DNA of 64,000 bases from positions 124,001 to 188,000 of the forward strand of contig NZ_JACHXK010000007.1 in assembly GCF_014192105.1 (NCBI RefSeq), in the 5' to 3' direction. The position numbers and the translations under genes are program-made. Under the pieces are notes generated by a model. That model was not told the DNA's origin, ran no database searches, and worked only from the letters and a program-made list of their open reading frames with translations. Shown here in pieces: positions 33,597 through 43,644 of this stretch (positions are counted from its first letter, which is position 1; each line of letters starts with the position of its first letter). The stretch comes from Paenibacillus phyllosphaerae. GTDB lineage: Bacteria > Bacillota > Bacilli > Paenibacillales > Paenibacillaceae.

Positions 33597-36554
33597 ATGA
33601 CAACGAAAAAGAAATGGCTATTGAGCACCGGCATCGTCCTCATCGCGGTAGCGCTGCTCGTATCTTGGCGCTCCGGCGATACGAATCTGGAGGCAGCGGC
33701 GAAATCGGTACGATTCGACGATCTTGACTCTGCCTTCGAATACGAAGAAGACCCTTATTATAGCGAAGTGCTCGCAGGGTGGCGGGAACAAGGGATTCCC
33801 GGCGCTGCCAAGACCGTGAGCATCGATGCTGCCTCAGCTTCGAAAGTATCCGATCCGGCTTCGATTCGGACCGGCAGCTATGAAGGAAAGTCCGGGGTCC
33901 TGATCTGGAAGACGGCTTCGGAAGGCTGGGTCGAATACGAGGTGCAAGTCCCGGAGAGCGCCTTGTACGAAATTCATGTTGCTTATAACCCGATTAAGGA
34001 TGAAGGCCGGAAAGCCCCCATTCAATGGGATGTCGCAATCGATGGCAAACGGCCGTTCCGGGAAGCGTCGGCGGTCGCCTTGTATCGGCTATGGGAAGAC
34101 GTTAAGCCTATCGTGACCAATAGCGATGGCGACGAGATACGGCCGCGGTCCATCGATGTATCGTCGTGGAGCGTGAAACCGCTCGTCGATTCCGGCGGGG
34201 CCTATTCGGAACCGTTGCAATGGTACCTGCCTCAAGGCGTACATACGATTCGGCTGCAAGGCCATGAATCGCTCGCTATCGAGCGGATTCTGCTTGCGCC
34301 GAGCACGACTGTCGCAAGTTACGAAGACGTATCCGTGAAGCAGGCAACCATTCCGGAAGTCGATGGAGACGTCATCACGCTGCAAGCGGAGGCGTTCGCC
34401 TATAAGAACGATCCGGCAATCAAGCTGTTCTCCGACAAGAATGACCGCACGCAGCCCCGCTACGCGGGAAGAATCAAATACAACACCGTCGGAGGCTTGC
34501 GCTGGCTCGAGCAGAATCAGGAGATTACCTGGTCGTTTGACGTACCGAAGAGCGGCTTGTATAAGCTAGGTTTCCGGGCTTTGCAGAACACGATCGCGCA
34601 GAAAACGTCCTTCCGGACGGTCAAGATCGATGGCCAGGTGCCATACGAAGAACTGCAAGCTTACGGATTCCCCTATGACGCGAGCTGGCAGGGCGTAATC
34701 CTGGAGAATGCCGACGATCAGCCTTATCTCGTCAATTTGACGGAAGGGAAGCACACGCTGTCGCTTGCCGTCACGCTTGCGCCGGTCAAGTCGATCCTGA
34801 TCGACCTGGAGAAAACCAATGCCCATCTCGATGCGATCGATTGGGAACTTCGGACGGTGACCGGAGCTAACAGCAAGAAGACGATCGACCGGAATCGCAC
34901 ATGGGATATGGAGGTCGACTTCCCGGGGCTGACGGATCGGATGGCGCTTGCGGCCGATGCGATGGAGGCGCTCGCCGAGCGGGTAGCTGCCGCGAACGGC
35001 AACAAGGACTCAATCAGCCAAGGCTTAGGAACCTCGGCGAAGGATCTGAGATCCCTGCTGAGCAAGCCGGAGGAAATCCCGTACAACGTGGATGAAATCT
35101 CCTCGATGCGGGAGAAGTTCGGCACGTTCATCGATACGCTGATGAAACAATCGCTCCAGCTTGACGAGGTGTACATTATTCCGGCGCAGGGGGAGACGCC
35201 TGAGATGGAAGCCGGGTATGTCGCCGGTCTGTGGGGCAGCGTCCAGAACTTTGCCTACTCCTTCGACACGCGGGACAGCTTACGCAAGCTGGACGATACG
35301 AAGCTGAATATCTGGGTGCAGCGCGGCCGCGACTACGTCGATCAGCTGCAGCAGCTGGCCGACGAATCGTTCACGCCGGAGACGGGCATCGAGGTCAAAG
35401 TCAATTTGCTGCCGAATCCGGAGCTCTTGCTCATGTCGAACGCCGCCGGCGTTCAGCCTGACATCGCCCTTGGCTTGACCCAGGATTTGCCGGTCAATTA
35501 TGCGATGCGCGGTTCCCTCGTCGACCTGATGAAATTCGAAGATTTCGACGAGCTCTATCCGAGATTCAGTCCCGGTTCGTGGCTTCCTCTCTATTATAAC
35601 GACGGTTATTACGGCGTGCCGGAGACGCAGTCGTTCCAGGTGCTCTATTACCGGAAAGATATTCTGACGAGGCTGGGAGCCGACATTCCCGATACGTGGG
35701 AGGACGTATATGACCTGCTGCCGCTGCTGCAGCAGAACCTGATGAATTTCTACGTCAATCCGAAGGAATTCACGGCCTACTTCTACCAGCACGGGGTCGA
35801 ATTCTTCGAGCCCGGCGGCGTGAAATCGGGACTCGATACGCCTGAAGCCTACGAGGCGTTCAAACAGTGGACCGATTTGTTCAATACGTATGCGATCGAT
35901 CGCGAAGTGCCGAGCTTCTACCAGCATTTCCGGAACGGAACGATGCCGATCGGCATCTCCGACTACAACATGTACGTGCAGCTGGCGGCGGCCGCGCCGG
36001 AACTGAACGGAAGATGGGGCATTGCGCTGCTCCCGGGCGTCCAGCAATCGGACGGCACGATCAGCCGCTGGGCAGGCGGCGGCCAGCGTACCGGCGTCAT
36101 CTTCGAGAAGTCGAAGAAGCAAGAGGAGGCGTGGCAGTTCCTGAAGTGGTGGCTGTCTACCGAGACGCAGGAGCAATACGGCTCGGATCTGGAGGCCATG
36201 AACGGCGTCGCGTTCCGCTGGAACACGTCGAACGTGGAGGCGTTCCAGCGCCTGCCGTGGAAACGGGAGGATGCGGAAGTCATTCTGGAGCAGTGGAAAT
36301 GGTACAAGGATATTCCGAACGTGCCGGGCGGCTATTTCCTCGACCGCGAACTGAACAATGCCTGGGTCCGCTCCGTCGTGGGCGCGGCGAACTATATGTC
36401 ATCGCTCGAGCAGGCGGTGCGGGACATTAACCGCGAGCTGCTGCGCAAACAGCAGGAATTCGGATTTATCGACACTACGGGCAAGCAGGTGAAGGCATTG
36501 GATGTGCCTGTCGTGAACCGGCCTTGGGAAGGGATGGATGAAATTGTTGAGTAA
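33597..36554 (+). CDS. Membrane-anchored sugar-binding protein fused to two beta-sandwich modules
   Basis: 985 residues. A single N-terminal membrane segment (about 7-24) without lipobox, two carbohydrate-binding-like sandwich modules (about 75-235: EGWVEYEVQVPESALYEIHVAY; about 258-405: QAEAFAYKNDPAIKLFSD, ITWSFDVPKSGLYKLGFRAL), a helical linker (about 420-570) and a family-1 substrate-binding domain (about 575-960: LNIWVQRGRDYVDQLQQLAD, IGISDYNMYVQLAAAAPEL, GTISRWAGGGQRTGVIFEKSKK). Ordinary sugar SBPs are about 430 residues, so this one has a long extra N-terminal part that may grip the polymer or span the cell wall. It overlaps the next permease gene by 17 bp. Confidence 0.88.
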   Translation: MTTKKKWLLSTGIVLIAVALLVSWRSGDTNLEAAAKSVRFDDLDSAFEYEEDPYYSEVLAGWREQGIPGAAKTVSIDAASASKVSDPASIRTGSYEGKSGVLIWKTASEGWVEYEVQVPESALYEIHVAYNPIKDEGRKAPIQWDVAIDGKRPFREASAVALYRLWEDVKPIVTNSDGDEIRPRSIDVSSWSVKPLVDSGGAYSEPLQWYLPQGVHTIRLQGHESLAIERILLAPSTTVASYEDVSVKQATIPEVDGDVITLQAEAFAYKNDPAIKLFSDKNDRTQPRYAGRIKYNTVGGLRWLEQNQEITWSFDVPKSGLYKLGFRALQNTIAQKTSFRTVKIDGQVPYEELQAYGFPYDASWQGVILENADDQPYLVNLTEGKHTLSLAVTLAPVKSILIDLEKTNAHLDAIDWELRTVTGANSKKTIDRNRTWDMEVDFPGLTDRMALAADAMEALAERVAAANGNKDSISQGLGTSAKDLRSLLSKPEEIPYNVDEISSMREKFGTFIDTLMKQSLQLDEVYIIPAQGETPEMEAGYVAGLWGSVQNFAYSFDTRDSLRKLDDTKLNIWVQRGRDYVDQLQQLADESFTPETGIEVKVNLLPNPELLLMSNAAGVQPDIALGLTQDLPVNYAMRGSLVDLMKFEDFDELYPRFSPGSWLPLYYNDGYYGVPETQSFQVLYYRKDILTRLGADIPDTWEDVYDLLPLLQQNLMNFYVNPKEFTAYFYQHGVEFFEPGGVKSGLDTPEAYEAFKQWTDLFNTYAIDREVPSFYQHFRNGTMPIGISDYNMYVQLAAAAPELNGRWGIALLPGVQQSDGTISRWAGGGQRTGVIFEKSKKQEEAWQFLKWWLSTETQEQYGSDLEAMNGVAFRWNTSNVEAFQRLPWKREDAEVILEQWKWYKDIPNVPGGYFLDRELNNAWVRSVVGAANYMSSLEQAVRDINRELLRKQQEFGFIDTTGKQVKALDVPVVNRPWEGMDEIVE

Positions 36555-37440
36555 GCTGTGGGCGTATCGGAGCTCGTATCTGTTCATTGCGCCTTTCGTC
36601 ATCTGCTTTGCGCTGTTCATCGTCATCCCGATCATCGCCGCCGTCGGCTTAAGCTTCACGTATTACAACGGGATCGAGAAGCCGCGCTTCATCGGATGGA
36701 GCAACTTTCAATACCTGATCTCCCAGGATCTGCTCTTCCTGAAATACGCGCTGTCCAATACGTTCAAATTCGCCGTGATCGTCGGTCCCGGCGGCTATGC
36801 CGCTTCGTTCCTCCTCGCGTGGCTTATATCCAGGCTGCGCGGGGGCGTCCGCAAATGGGTGGCGCTGGCGATGTATACGCCGTCGCTGACGATCGGCATC
36901 GCGATGACGATCATCTGGCTGCCGCTGCTCTCGGGCGACCGAATCGGTTACTTGAACAGCCTGCTGCTGAAGATCAGCTTCATCGACGTGCCGAAGCTAT
37001 GGGTGACGGACCCCGATCTGCTCATGAATTCGATGATCGCGGTGACGTTATGGTCCAGCATGGGGGTCGGGTTCCTCGCCATGCTGGCCGGCATTCTGAA
37101 TGTGGACACGACGCTGTATGAAGCCGGCAAGATCGACGGGATCAAGAACAGCTTTCAAGAGCTGTGGTATATCACGATTCCGTCCATGAAACCGCAGATG
37201 CTGTTCGGGGCGGTCATGGCCATCGTGACCACGTTCAAGACAGGAGCGATCGGGGTGGAATTGTCGGGACAGAACCCGACCCCCGAGTATGCCGGCCATC
37301 TGATCGTCAATCATATCAACGATTACGGATTCATCCGGTTCGAGATGGGATATGCCGCCGCAATCTCGGTGTTCCTGCTCCTCGTCATGTACGGGGCCAA
37401 CAAGCTAAGCTTCAGCTTGTTCAATTCGAACGACGAATAA
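36538..37440 (+). CDS. Sugar ABC transporter permease, pair 1 (MalF/UgpA type)
   Basis: 300 residues with six membrane helices, starting YLFIAPFVICFALFIVIPIIAAVGLSF. The ATPase-contact loop is LYEAGKIDGIKNSFQELWYITIPSM. ATG 36538 lies inside the end of the SBP gene (17-bp overlap) after GGGATGG, indicating translational coupling. It partners the permease at 37478. Confidence 0.92.
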   Translation: MKLLSKLWAYRSSYLFIAPFVICFALFIVIPIIAAVGLSFTYYNGIEKPRFIGWSNFQYLISQDLLFLKYALSNTFKFAVIVGPGGYAASFLLAWLISRLRGGVRKWVALAMYTPSLTIGIAMTIIWLPLLSGDRIGYLNSLLLKISFIDVPKLWVTDPDLLMNSMIAVTLWSSMGVGFLAMLAGILNVDTTLYEAGKIDGIKNSFQELWYITIPSMKPQMLFGAVMAIVTTFKTGAIGVELSGQNPTPEYAGHLIVNHINDYGFIRFEMGYAAAISVFLLLVMYGANKLSFSLFNSNDE

Positions 37441-37477
37441 CGTTTGCGTCATCTTGATGCAAAGGAGGTGCAATCCG

Positions 37478-38326
37478 CTGAAACCGTCCGGTCTTGCAGT
37501 GAAATTCGGCTTTAACGCGATCATGATCGTATTGTCGCTGCTGATGATTCTGCCGATTATTTATATTTTCAACCATGCCTTCAAGCCTTACCACGAGCTG
37601 TTCATCTATCCGCCCCGGTTCTTCGTGCAAGAGCCGAACGTGCAGAATTTCGTGGAGCTATTCTGGGTGACGGCCAATTCGATCGTTCCCGCCTCCCGGT
37701 ACTTGTTCAACAGCGTATTGATTTCGGTTCTAAGCGTCATCGGCGTTACGCTGGTCAGCGCATTATGCGCTTACCCGCTGTCGAAGCATCCGTTCCCGGG
37801 CCGAAATCTGCTGTTCGCCACCATTATTTTGATGCTCATGTTCACGCCGGAGATTATCCAGATTCCCCGTTACCTGGTCGTTAGCAACCTGGGGATCATG
37901 AATACCTATTGGGGGCATCTGCTTCCGGTACTGGCTGCTCCGGTCGGCGTGTTCCTGCTGAAGCAGTTCATCGACCAGATTCCGGATGCCTTGATCGAAG
38001 CGTCGAAAATCGATGGCGCGAATGAAGTCATTACGTTCCTCCGCGTCATTATCCCGATGTGCATGCCGGCGATCGCGACCGTGGCCATCCTGGCCTTCCA
38101 GAACTCCTGGGGCAACGTGGAGACGTCGGCGTTGTTCATGCAAGACGACGAGATGAAGAATTTCCCGTTCTTCCTGTCGACCTTGACGAACAACCTGGCC
38201 AACAACGTCGCCCGCCAGGGAGCCGCCGCCGTCGCGGCGCTCATCATGCTCGTGCCGAATTTAATTATCTTCATCATTCTTCAAAGCAAGGTCATCTCTA
38301 CGATGGCGCATTCCGGAATCAAATAA
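37478..38326 (+). CDS. Sugar ABC transporter permease, pair 1 (MalG/UgpE type), probable CTG start
   Basis: About 283 residues, six helices, EAA loop LIEASKIDGANEVITFLRVIIPM. A near-perfect AAAGGAGG at 37461-37468 is followed 9 bp later by an in-frame CTG (37478). The TTG (37454) and ATG (37457) upstream in the same frame precede that site and would be translated through it (QRRC). CTG is therefore the best-supported start, though it is a rare codon for initiation; GTG 37499 is another option. Confidence 0.88.
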   Translation: MKPSGLAVKFGFNAIMIVLSLLMILPIIYIFNHAFKPYHELFIYPPRFFVQEPNVQNFVELFWVTANSIVPASRYLFNSVLISVLSVIGVTLVSALCAYPLSKHPFPGRNLLFATIILMLMFTPEIIQIPRYLVVSNLGIMNTYWGHLLPVLAAPVGVFLLKQFIDQIPDALIEASKIDGANEVITFLRVIIPMCMPAIATVAILAFQNSWGNVETSALFMQDDEMKNFPFFLSTLTNNLANNVARQGAAAVAALIMLVPNLIIFIILQSKVISTMAHSGIK

Positions 38327-38340
38327 ATGGGGGGAGACGC

Positions 38341-40491
38341 GTGAACAACAGAAGACTGTGGATGCTTCCCGCCTTATTCCTCTTGCTTGCCGCGACGAAC
38401 CTCGTCTTGCCGAGCGCTCGGATTGCCGCCTCGCAGCTGCCTTACGATACCTATTATAAGGACGGATTCGGACAGCTGGTGAGGACGCAGGCGGCATACG
38501 TGCCGGCAAGCGTGATCGGACAAGATGCGCTGCTGTCGCCCGATGCGGCAGCCTTGCAGGGCGGAGAAGCGAAGGCCCGGGCGCTGAATCAACCGAAGGA
38601 CCTGTTCGTCGACGAGCGCGACCATATCTACATCGCCGATACGGGGAACAACCGCATCGTCCATCTCGACGCCAACGGCAGCCTCGTCCAGGTGCTGACG
38701 GTTGCGGAAAGTCCGCTTAAGAAGCCAAGCGGCGTATTCGTCGATAAGCAAGGGGATATCTATATCGCGGATACCGGCAATAACCGCGTCGTTCGATTGG
38801 ATGCGGACGGCAAGCTGCTGAAAGTATTCGGCCGGCCCGAATCAAGTTACCTGCCAGCCTCGTTCAAATACGATCCGATCAACCTCGTCGTCGACAAGAG
38901 GGGCTTCCTCTACGTGACGACGCTCGGGGCGTATCAGGGCCTCGTACAGCTGGATCCGGAGGGGAAATTCATCGGGTTCTTCGGTCCGAACAAGGTAGCG
39001 TTCTCCGTCTTCGACGCGTTCAAGCGCTTCGTGTATACGCGGGAGATGTATCAGCGGGAGCTGAAGAAGCTGCCGGGCGCGATCGCCAATGCGACGATCG
39101 ATCGGGACGGATTCGTCTATACGGTAACCAAGGAGATCGAGACCGACCAGATCAAGAAGCTGAATATTGCGGGATTGGATCAATTGGCCGGCAAGAGCGA
39201 TTTTGCTGCGCTGCAGGCCAACCGTTCCTACGGAGAAGTGCTTCATTGGCAGCGCGACATGAGTCCGCAGCTGAATGACGTCACCGTCGACGCTTCCGGC
39301 AATATTACGGTGGTGGATTCGATCTGGAATACGGTCAGCCAATACGACCTGAACGGCAATCTGCTGTTCTTCTGGAGCAGCGATGTCATCACGGCCACTT
39401 CGAAGACGGGCGTCGTGAAGACGCCGGCGGCGATAGCCGGCAACTCCAAAGGCGAACTGCTCGTCCTGGACGGTACCAATAACTTGATCCAGGTGCTCCG
39501 CCTGTCCGCCTTCGGCAAGCTCGTGCACGACGCGAACGCCTTGACGCAGGAAGGACGGTACGAAGAGAGCGAGCCGTTATGGAACGAAGTCAGACGACAG
39601 AATGCGCAGTACACACCGGCGATTATCGGGCTGGCCAAAGCCGCCTACAAACAAGAGGATTTCGAACGCGCGCAGCAATTGTTCTACGAAGCGGGCGTCA
39701 CGGGCGGCTATTCCGAATCATTCTGGCAGAACCGGCTCGAATGGTTCCAACGCAACTTCGGCTTGCTCATGAATATCGTAATCGCGGCAAGTCTCGCGTT
39801 TATTATCGGCAGGAAATTGAAGCCCCGCCTTCAAGCGGGCGCGCGCCTGCGGCTGCCGGCCATCGGGCCGCAATCGTTCACGGGCAGGCTATCCCATCTA
39901 CTCGTCCTGGTGAAGCACCCGATCGACGGCTTCTATGCGATCCGCTACGAGGGCAAGGCTAGTCTGGCCAGCAGTCTGGTCATTCTGACCGGCGCCGTGG
40001 CTTCCTTCGGTTACATGGAAGCAAGCACCAGTTTCGTCTTCAATCCGAAAGTGCAGATCGGCGTCGACCTGATTCCGATTACGGTTCAATTCCTAGGCAT
40101 CTGGCTGGGATGGGTTATCTCCAATTATTTGATCAGTTCGCTGCTGCGCGGGGAGGGCCGCTTCAGGGACGTGTTCTACAGCAGTTCCTACGCCCTATTT
40201 CCGATTATACTCATTGGAATACCGGTAACTTTGCTGTCCAAGGCGATGACGCTTAACGAGTTGTCCATCTACAATTTCCTTAAGCTAGCCATTGCCATAT
40301 GGATCGCGCTGCTGTTCGTATGGATGGTGCAGGGCATTCATAACTATACCTTCATCGAAGCGGTCTTCATCATTGCGTTGTCGCTGCTCGCGCTCACGAT
40401 CATCGTCATTCTGATCTTCATCCTGATCGCCCTGAGCAACGAGCTGGTCAACTTCATCAATTCCTTGTACCAGGAGGTGATTATCCGATGA
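38341..40491 (+). CDS. NHL-repeat / TPR / YIP1-domain membrane protein
   Basis: 716 residues from GTG 38341 after GGGGGAG; the open frame extends further upstream but overlaps the permease gene. A signal or anchor segment (about 5-28) precedes a beta-propeller with NHL repeats (about 75-385; two near-identical units DHIYIADTGNNRIVHLDANG and DIYIADTGNNRVVRLDADG), a TPR-like hairpin (about 395-450), a membrane segment (about 475-493) and a YIP1-like block of about five helices (530-716). No enzymatic residues are evident. It is translationally coupled to the DUF5696 gene (ATGA overlap). Placed inside a sugar importer operon, it may be an envelope scaffold or sensor; this is inference. Confidence 0.82.
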   Translation: MNNRRLWMLPALFLLLAATNLVLPSARIAASQLPYDTYYKDGFGQLVRTQAAYVPASVIGQDALLSPDAAALQGGEAKARALNQPKDLFVDERDHIYIADTGNNRIVHLDANGSLVQVLTVAESPLKKPSGVFVDKQGDIYIADTGNNRVVRLDADGKLLKVFGRPESSYLPASFKYDPINLVVDKRGFLYVTTLGAYQGLVQLDPEGKFIGFFGPNKVAFSVFDAFKRFVYTREMYQRELKKLPGAIANATIDRDGFVYTVTKEIETDQIKKLNIAGLDQLAGKSDFAALQANRSYGEVLHWQRDMSPQLNDVTVDASGNITVVDSIWNTVSQYDLNGNLLFFWSSDVITATSKTGVVKTPAAIAGNSKGELLVLDGTNNLIQVLRLSAFGKLVHDANALTQEGRYEESEPLWNEVRRQNAQYTPAIIGLAKAAYKQEDFERAQQLFYEAGVTGGYSESFWQNRLEWFQRNFGLLMNIVIAASLAFIIGRKLKPRLQAGARLRLPAIGPQSFTGRLSHLLVLVKHPIDGFYAIRYEGKASLASSLVILTGAVASFGYMEASTSFVFNPKVQIGVDLIPITVQFLGIWLGWVISNYLISSLLRGEGRFRDVFYSSSYALFPIILIGIPVTLLSKAMTLNELSIYNFLKLAIAIWIALLFVWMVQGIHNYTFIEAVFIIALSLLALTIIVILIFILIALSNELVNFINSLYQEVIIR

Positions 40492-42752
40492 CGAAGCGCA
40501 AGTGGAACGGCTGGCTGCTAGTCCGATTGGCATTCTCCGCCGTCGTGCTCGTGATCACGGGATGGATTGCCTATCTGGTCTGGGATCCTTCGGGCAGCGG
40601 GCAGGAGGGCACGGCCTCCGCCGCTTCCTTGTTCGATACGGCAGGCCAATCGCCTTACAAGGCGGGGCTGCCCAGTGAACAGGGGTTCAAGGTATTCGCG
40701 GAGACGAATAGTCTCCAGCTGCTCGTCGATGAGACGACCGCCCATTTTCAAGTGGTCCAGAAGGCAACGGGCAACGTATGGCGCTCCTATCCGAACCCCG
40801 CGAACTGGAAGGACGAGAAGATCTCGGGCGCCTGGAAGAACAATCTCGCCTCGCCGATCGTGGTCGAGTATGTCAACGCCAAGAACTACAAGTCGTCCTC
40901 CGTGACGAACGGCCTCGTCGAGAATCAAGGCTATCTGGAAGATTTCAAGCAGAAGGACAATGGCTTCACCGTTACCTTCGCATTCCCGAAAATTCAATTC
41001 AAGATCCCGGTTGAGGTCACGCTGCGCGAGGATTACGTGGAGACCCGGCTGATCGACTCCGGCATCGTCGAAGGGGAGCTTAGCTTGCTGAACGTGAAAC
41101 TGTATCCGTTGTTCGGCTCGGAGCCTTCTACCGGCCAAGAGGGGTATATTCTGCTTCCCGACGGGTCCGGTTCGCTCATTCAGTTCCAGAGCGACCGCAC
41201 GATGCCGCAACTGACTTACAATGAGAGCGTCTATGGTCCGGACTTGTCCTACTATAACGAATATACCGATAGGCAACGGATCGCGATGCCGGTATACGGC
41301 ATGAAGTCGGGCGAGCAGGCTTTCCTGGCGATCATCGCCGAGGGCGAGTCTTACGCGAACGTCTACGCGGCTCCGGCCGGCTCTGTCGGCATCTCCAACT
41401 GGGTGACCAGCGAGTGGCAGTACCGCAAACGGTTCTTCCAGAGCGTCAGCAAGAGCTCGGGCGAAGGCTTCTATACTTACAGCGGCGACCGGTTCGTCTC
41501 GGACAGCCGGGCAACGCGCTACTATTTGCTGGGTCCGGAGAAGAGCAATTACGCCGGGATGGCCGAGGTTTACCGCAATTATCTCATCGGGGAGAAGGGC
41601 GTCACGCCGATCAAGTCGGTCAAGCCCGAGATTCCGCTCTATGTCGATCTGGTCGGGGCCGATATCGAGAAAGGGTTGTTCTTCGATTCGTACTTGAAAG
41701 CGACGACGACGGACGAGGCCGAATCCGTCGTGCGCCAGATCCATGAACGCGGCATCGGGCATATGCAGATCCATTACGCGGGCTGGCAGCAGGACGGTTA
41801 CAGCACGCACGGCGGCTATTTGCCTGTCGATAAGCGGCTGGGCGGCAACCAAGGGATGAAGGATTTCATCGCCTATGCGCACTCGCTCGATATTCCGGTC
41901 TATCTGACGGCGGATTATACGCTGAATACGAATGGCGACGACGGTTTCTGGTGGCGAAGGGACGGATTGCGCAATCTGGCGGGTACGGTGCTCGAGGAGC
42001 AGCTGAATCCGGACCAGGATGCGAGTACGTACGTCAGTCCGAAATTTTACCGGAAGGTGATCGCCTCCGATCTCGATGCGTACAAGGCGCTGGGCGCCGA
42101 CGGCATCGATTACGAGGGCGGGATCGCCCAAGAGGTGATTACCGACTTCAATTCCCGCTATTCGGCGAGCCGAGCAGACGTCGTGCAGATTCAACGCGAT
42201 ATTCTGCAGCAGTCCCATGAGACGCTTGGCTCTGTCGTTGCGAGCAACGCCAACTTCTATGCACTGGATAAGCTCGATCATGTCCACCGGCTGACCGGCG
42301 ATTACTCGTACGACGTGTTCGTGACGGAGCCGATTCCTTTTGCCCAGATCGTGCTGCACGGCCTGAAGACGTATACGCTCGAATGGTCGAACGTGCGCGA
42401 CGAATGGGACGACGAATTCCTGCGGATGATCGAGTTCGGCGCCTATCCGGCTTATGTGTTGACCGGGGAGCAGGCGGAGAATCTACGCAGGTCGTACTCG
42501 GTCTGGTATTACAGCATGAACGTCAAGGATTGGCTCGACCGGATCGAGGAGGAGTACGCGCAAGCCAACGAGGCGCTCGCTCCCGTGCAAGACCGCTTCA
42601 TCACCGATCACCGGACGCTGGCGGAAGGCGTGAAGGAGACCGTGTACGGCGGGGACTACCGGATTATCGTCAACTACAACGAGACGGCCTATGTGCAGGA
42701 CGGACTTACGGTGCCGGCCAACAACTTCATCGTCGTCAAAGGAGGCGCTTAA
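40488..42752 (+). CDS. DUF5696-family membrane-anchored protein with glycosidase-like barrel
   Basis: 754 residues. One N-terminal membrane anchor (about 10-30), an all-beta region resembling a galactose-mutarotase sandwich (about 70-360: YILLPDGSGSLIQFQ, AMPVYGMKSGEQAFLAII), then a barrel-like region (about 390-690: GIGHMQIHYAGWQQDGYSTHGGYLP, IPVYLTADYTLNTNGDDGFWW, GADGIDYEGG). The architecture is that of sandwich-plus-TIM-barrel glycosidases, with acidic residues at barrel ends (TADYT, GIDYEGG), but no characterised relative is known to me. It probably processes or binds a glycan at the outer face before import. Confidence 0.8.
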   Translation: MTKRKWNGWLLVRLAFSAVVLVITGWIAYLVWDPSGSGQEGTASAASLFDTAGQSPYKAGLPSEQGFKVFAETNSLQLLVDETTAHFQVVQKATGNVWRSYPNPANWKDEKISGAWKNNLASPIVVEYVNAKNYKSSSVTNGLVENQGYLEDFKQKDNGFTVTFAFPKIQFKIPVEVTLREDYVETRLIDSGIVEGELSLLNVKLYPLFGSEPSTGQEGYILLPDGSGSLIQFQSDRTMPQLTYNESVYGPDLSYYNEYTDRQRIAMPVYGMKSGEQAFLAIIAEGESYANVYAAPAGSVGISNWVTSEWQYRKRFFQSVSKSSGEGFYTYSGDRFVSDSRATRYYLLGPEKSNYAGMAEVYRNYLIGEKGVTPIKSVKPEIPLYVDLVGADIEKGLFFDSYLKATTTDEAESVVRQIHERGIGHMQIHYAGWQQDGYSTHGGYLPVDKRLGGNQGMKDFIAYAHSLDIPVYLTADYTLNTNGDDGFWWRRDGLRNLAGTVLEEQLNPDQDASTYVSPKFYRKVIASDLDAYKALGADGIDYEGGIAQEVITDFNSRYSASRADVVQIQRDILQQSHETLGSVVASNANFYALDKLDHVHRLTGDYSYDVFVTEPIPFAQIVLHGLKTYTLEWSNVRDEWDDEFLRMIEFGAYPAYVLTGEQAENLRRSYSVWYYSMNVKDWLDRIEEEYAQANEALAPVQDRFITDHRTLAEGVKETVYGGDYRIIVNYNETAYVQDGLTVPANNFIVVKGGA

Positions 42753-42755
42753 GGG

Positions 42756-43625
42756 ATGAAATTTACCCGCAGGCTGGAAGCCCAAACCTTGCGCAAGTTG
42801 GAAGGCTCCTTGTTCATCGCGCCTTGGGTGATCGGCTTCCTCACCTTTGTCGCGTTCCCGCTCGGCTTCTCGCTTTATATGAGCTTTCATCAGGTCAAAA
42901 TTACCGTGAGCAGCGTCAATTATACGTTCATCGGGTTCCAGCATTACCGGGAAATCTTGATCGCGAACGGCAGTCTGCTCTATGAGCAGCTGTTCCCGTT
43001 CCTGCGGGAATCGGCGATGATGATTCCGATCATTCTCGTCTTCTCCTTGCTGGTGGCGATTCTGCTCAATCTGCGGTTCCCGGGCCGCACGCTGTTCCGG
43101 GTCATTTTCTTCCTGCCCGTCATCTTCTCGTCCGGCCAGATCGTGCAGGAGTTCATCGCGCAGGGCGAAGGCTCGCTCAGCATCATGGAGACGCTGCGCA
43201 TCGATTATTATTTGCGGGAGTATGTGCCGGGCGCTTGGGCGGCGCCGATTCAGAAGGTCATGGAGTCGTTCGTGCTCGTCCTGTGGTATTCGGGCGTTCA
43301 GATCTTGATCTTCCTCGCGGGACGGCAGACGCTGCCCGCAGCGGTCTATGAGGCTTCGCGAATCGATGGCTCCGGGCCGTGGAATACCTTTTGGAAGATT
43401 ACGCTGCCGGGTCTGGTGCCGTATATTTTCCTCAATTTGATGTACACGGTCGTCGACCTGTTCACCTTCCCGTCCAACCCGATCGTCAGCATGGTCAATA
43501 CGACGAACTACGGCAGTTCCAGCGCCTTGGCCTGGATTTATTTCTCGATCATCTTAACGTTCGTGCTCCTTACGCTAGGGCTCTACAGCAGAGTCGACAA
43601 GTCGCTCTCGGGCAGCCGTTCGTAA
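42756..43625 (+). CDS. Sugar ABC transporter permease, pair 2 (MalF/UgpA type)
   Basis: 289 residues, six helices, EAA loop VYEASRIDGSGPWNTFWKITLPGL. It begins 3 bp after the DUF5696 stop. This second permease pair has no dedicated substrate-binding gene in its own operon. Confidence 0.92.
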   Translation: MKFTRRLEAQTLRKLEGSLFIAPWVIGFLTFVAFPLGFSLYMSFHQVKITVSSVNYTFIGFQHYREILIANGSLLYEQLFPFLRESAMMIPIILVFSLLVAILLNLRFPGRTLFRVIFFLPVIFSSGQIVQEFIAQGEGSLSIMETLRIDYYLREYVPGAWAAPIQKVMESFVLVLWYSGVQILIFLAGRQTLPAAVYEASRIDGSGPWNTFWKITLPGLVPYIFLNLMYTVVDLFTFPSNPIVSMVNTTNYGSSSALAWIYFSIILTFVLLTLGLYSRVDKSLSGSRS

Positions 43626-43644
43626 CGAAAGGAGGAGCGACTTT

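Noticed and set aside
38059..38340. 94-codon extension of the NHL/YIP1 gene
   Set aside because: It lies within the upstream permease gene in another frame; GGGGGAG followed by GTG 38341 opens a proper signal sequence.
40518..42359. 613-codon open frame on the minus strand
   Set aside because: It is a shadow of the DUF5696 gene: composition is Arg/Asp/Ile-rich with no recognisable motif, as is usual opposite GC-rich genes.
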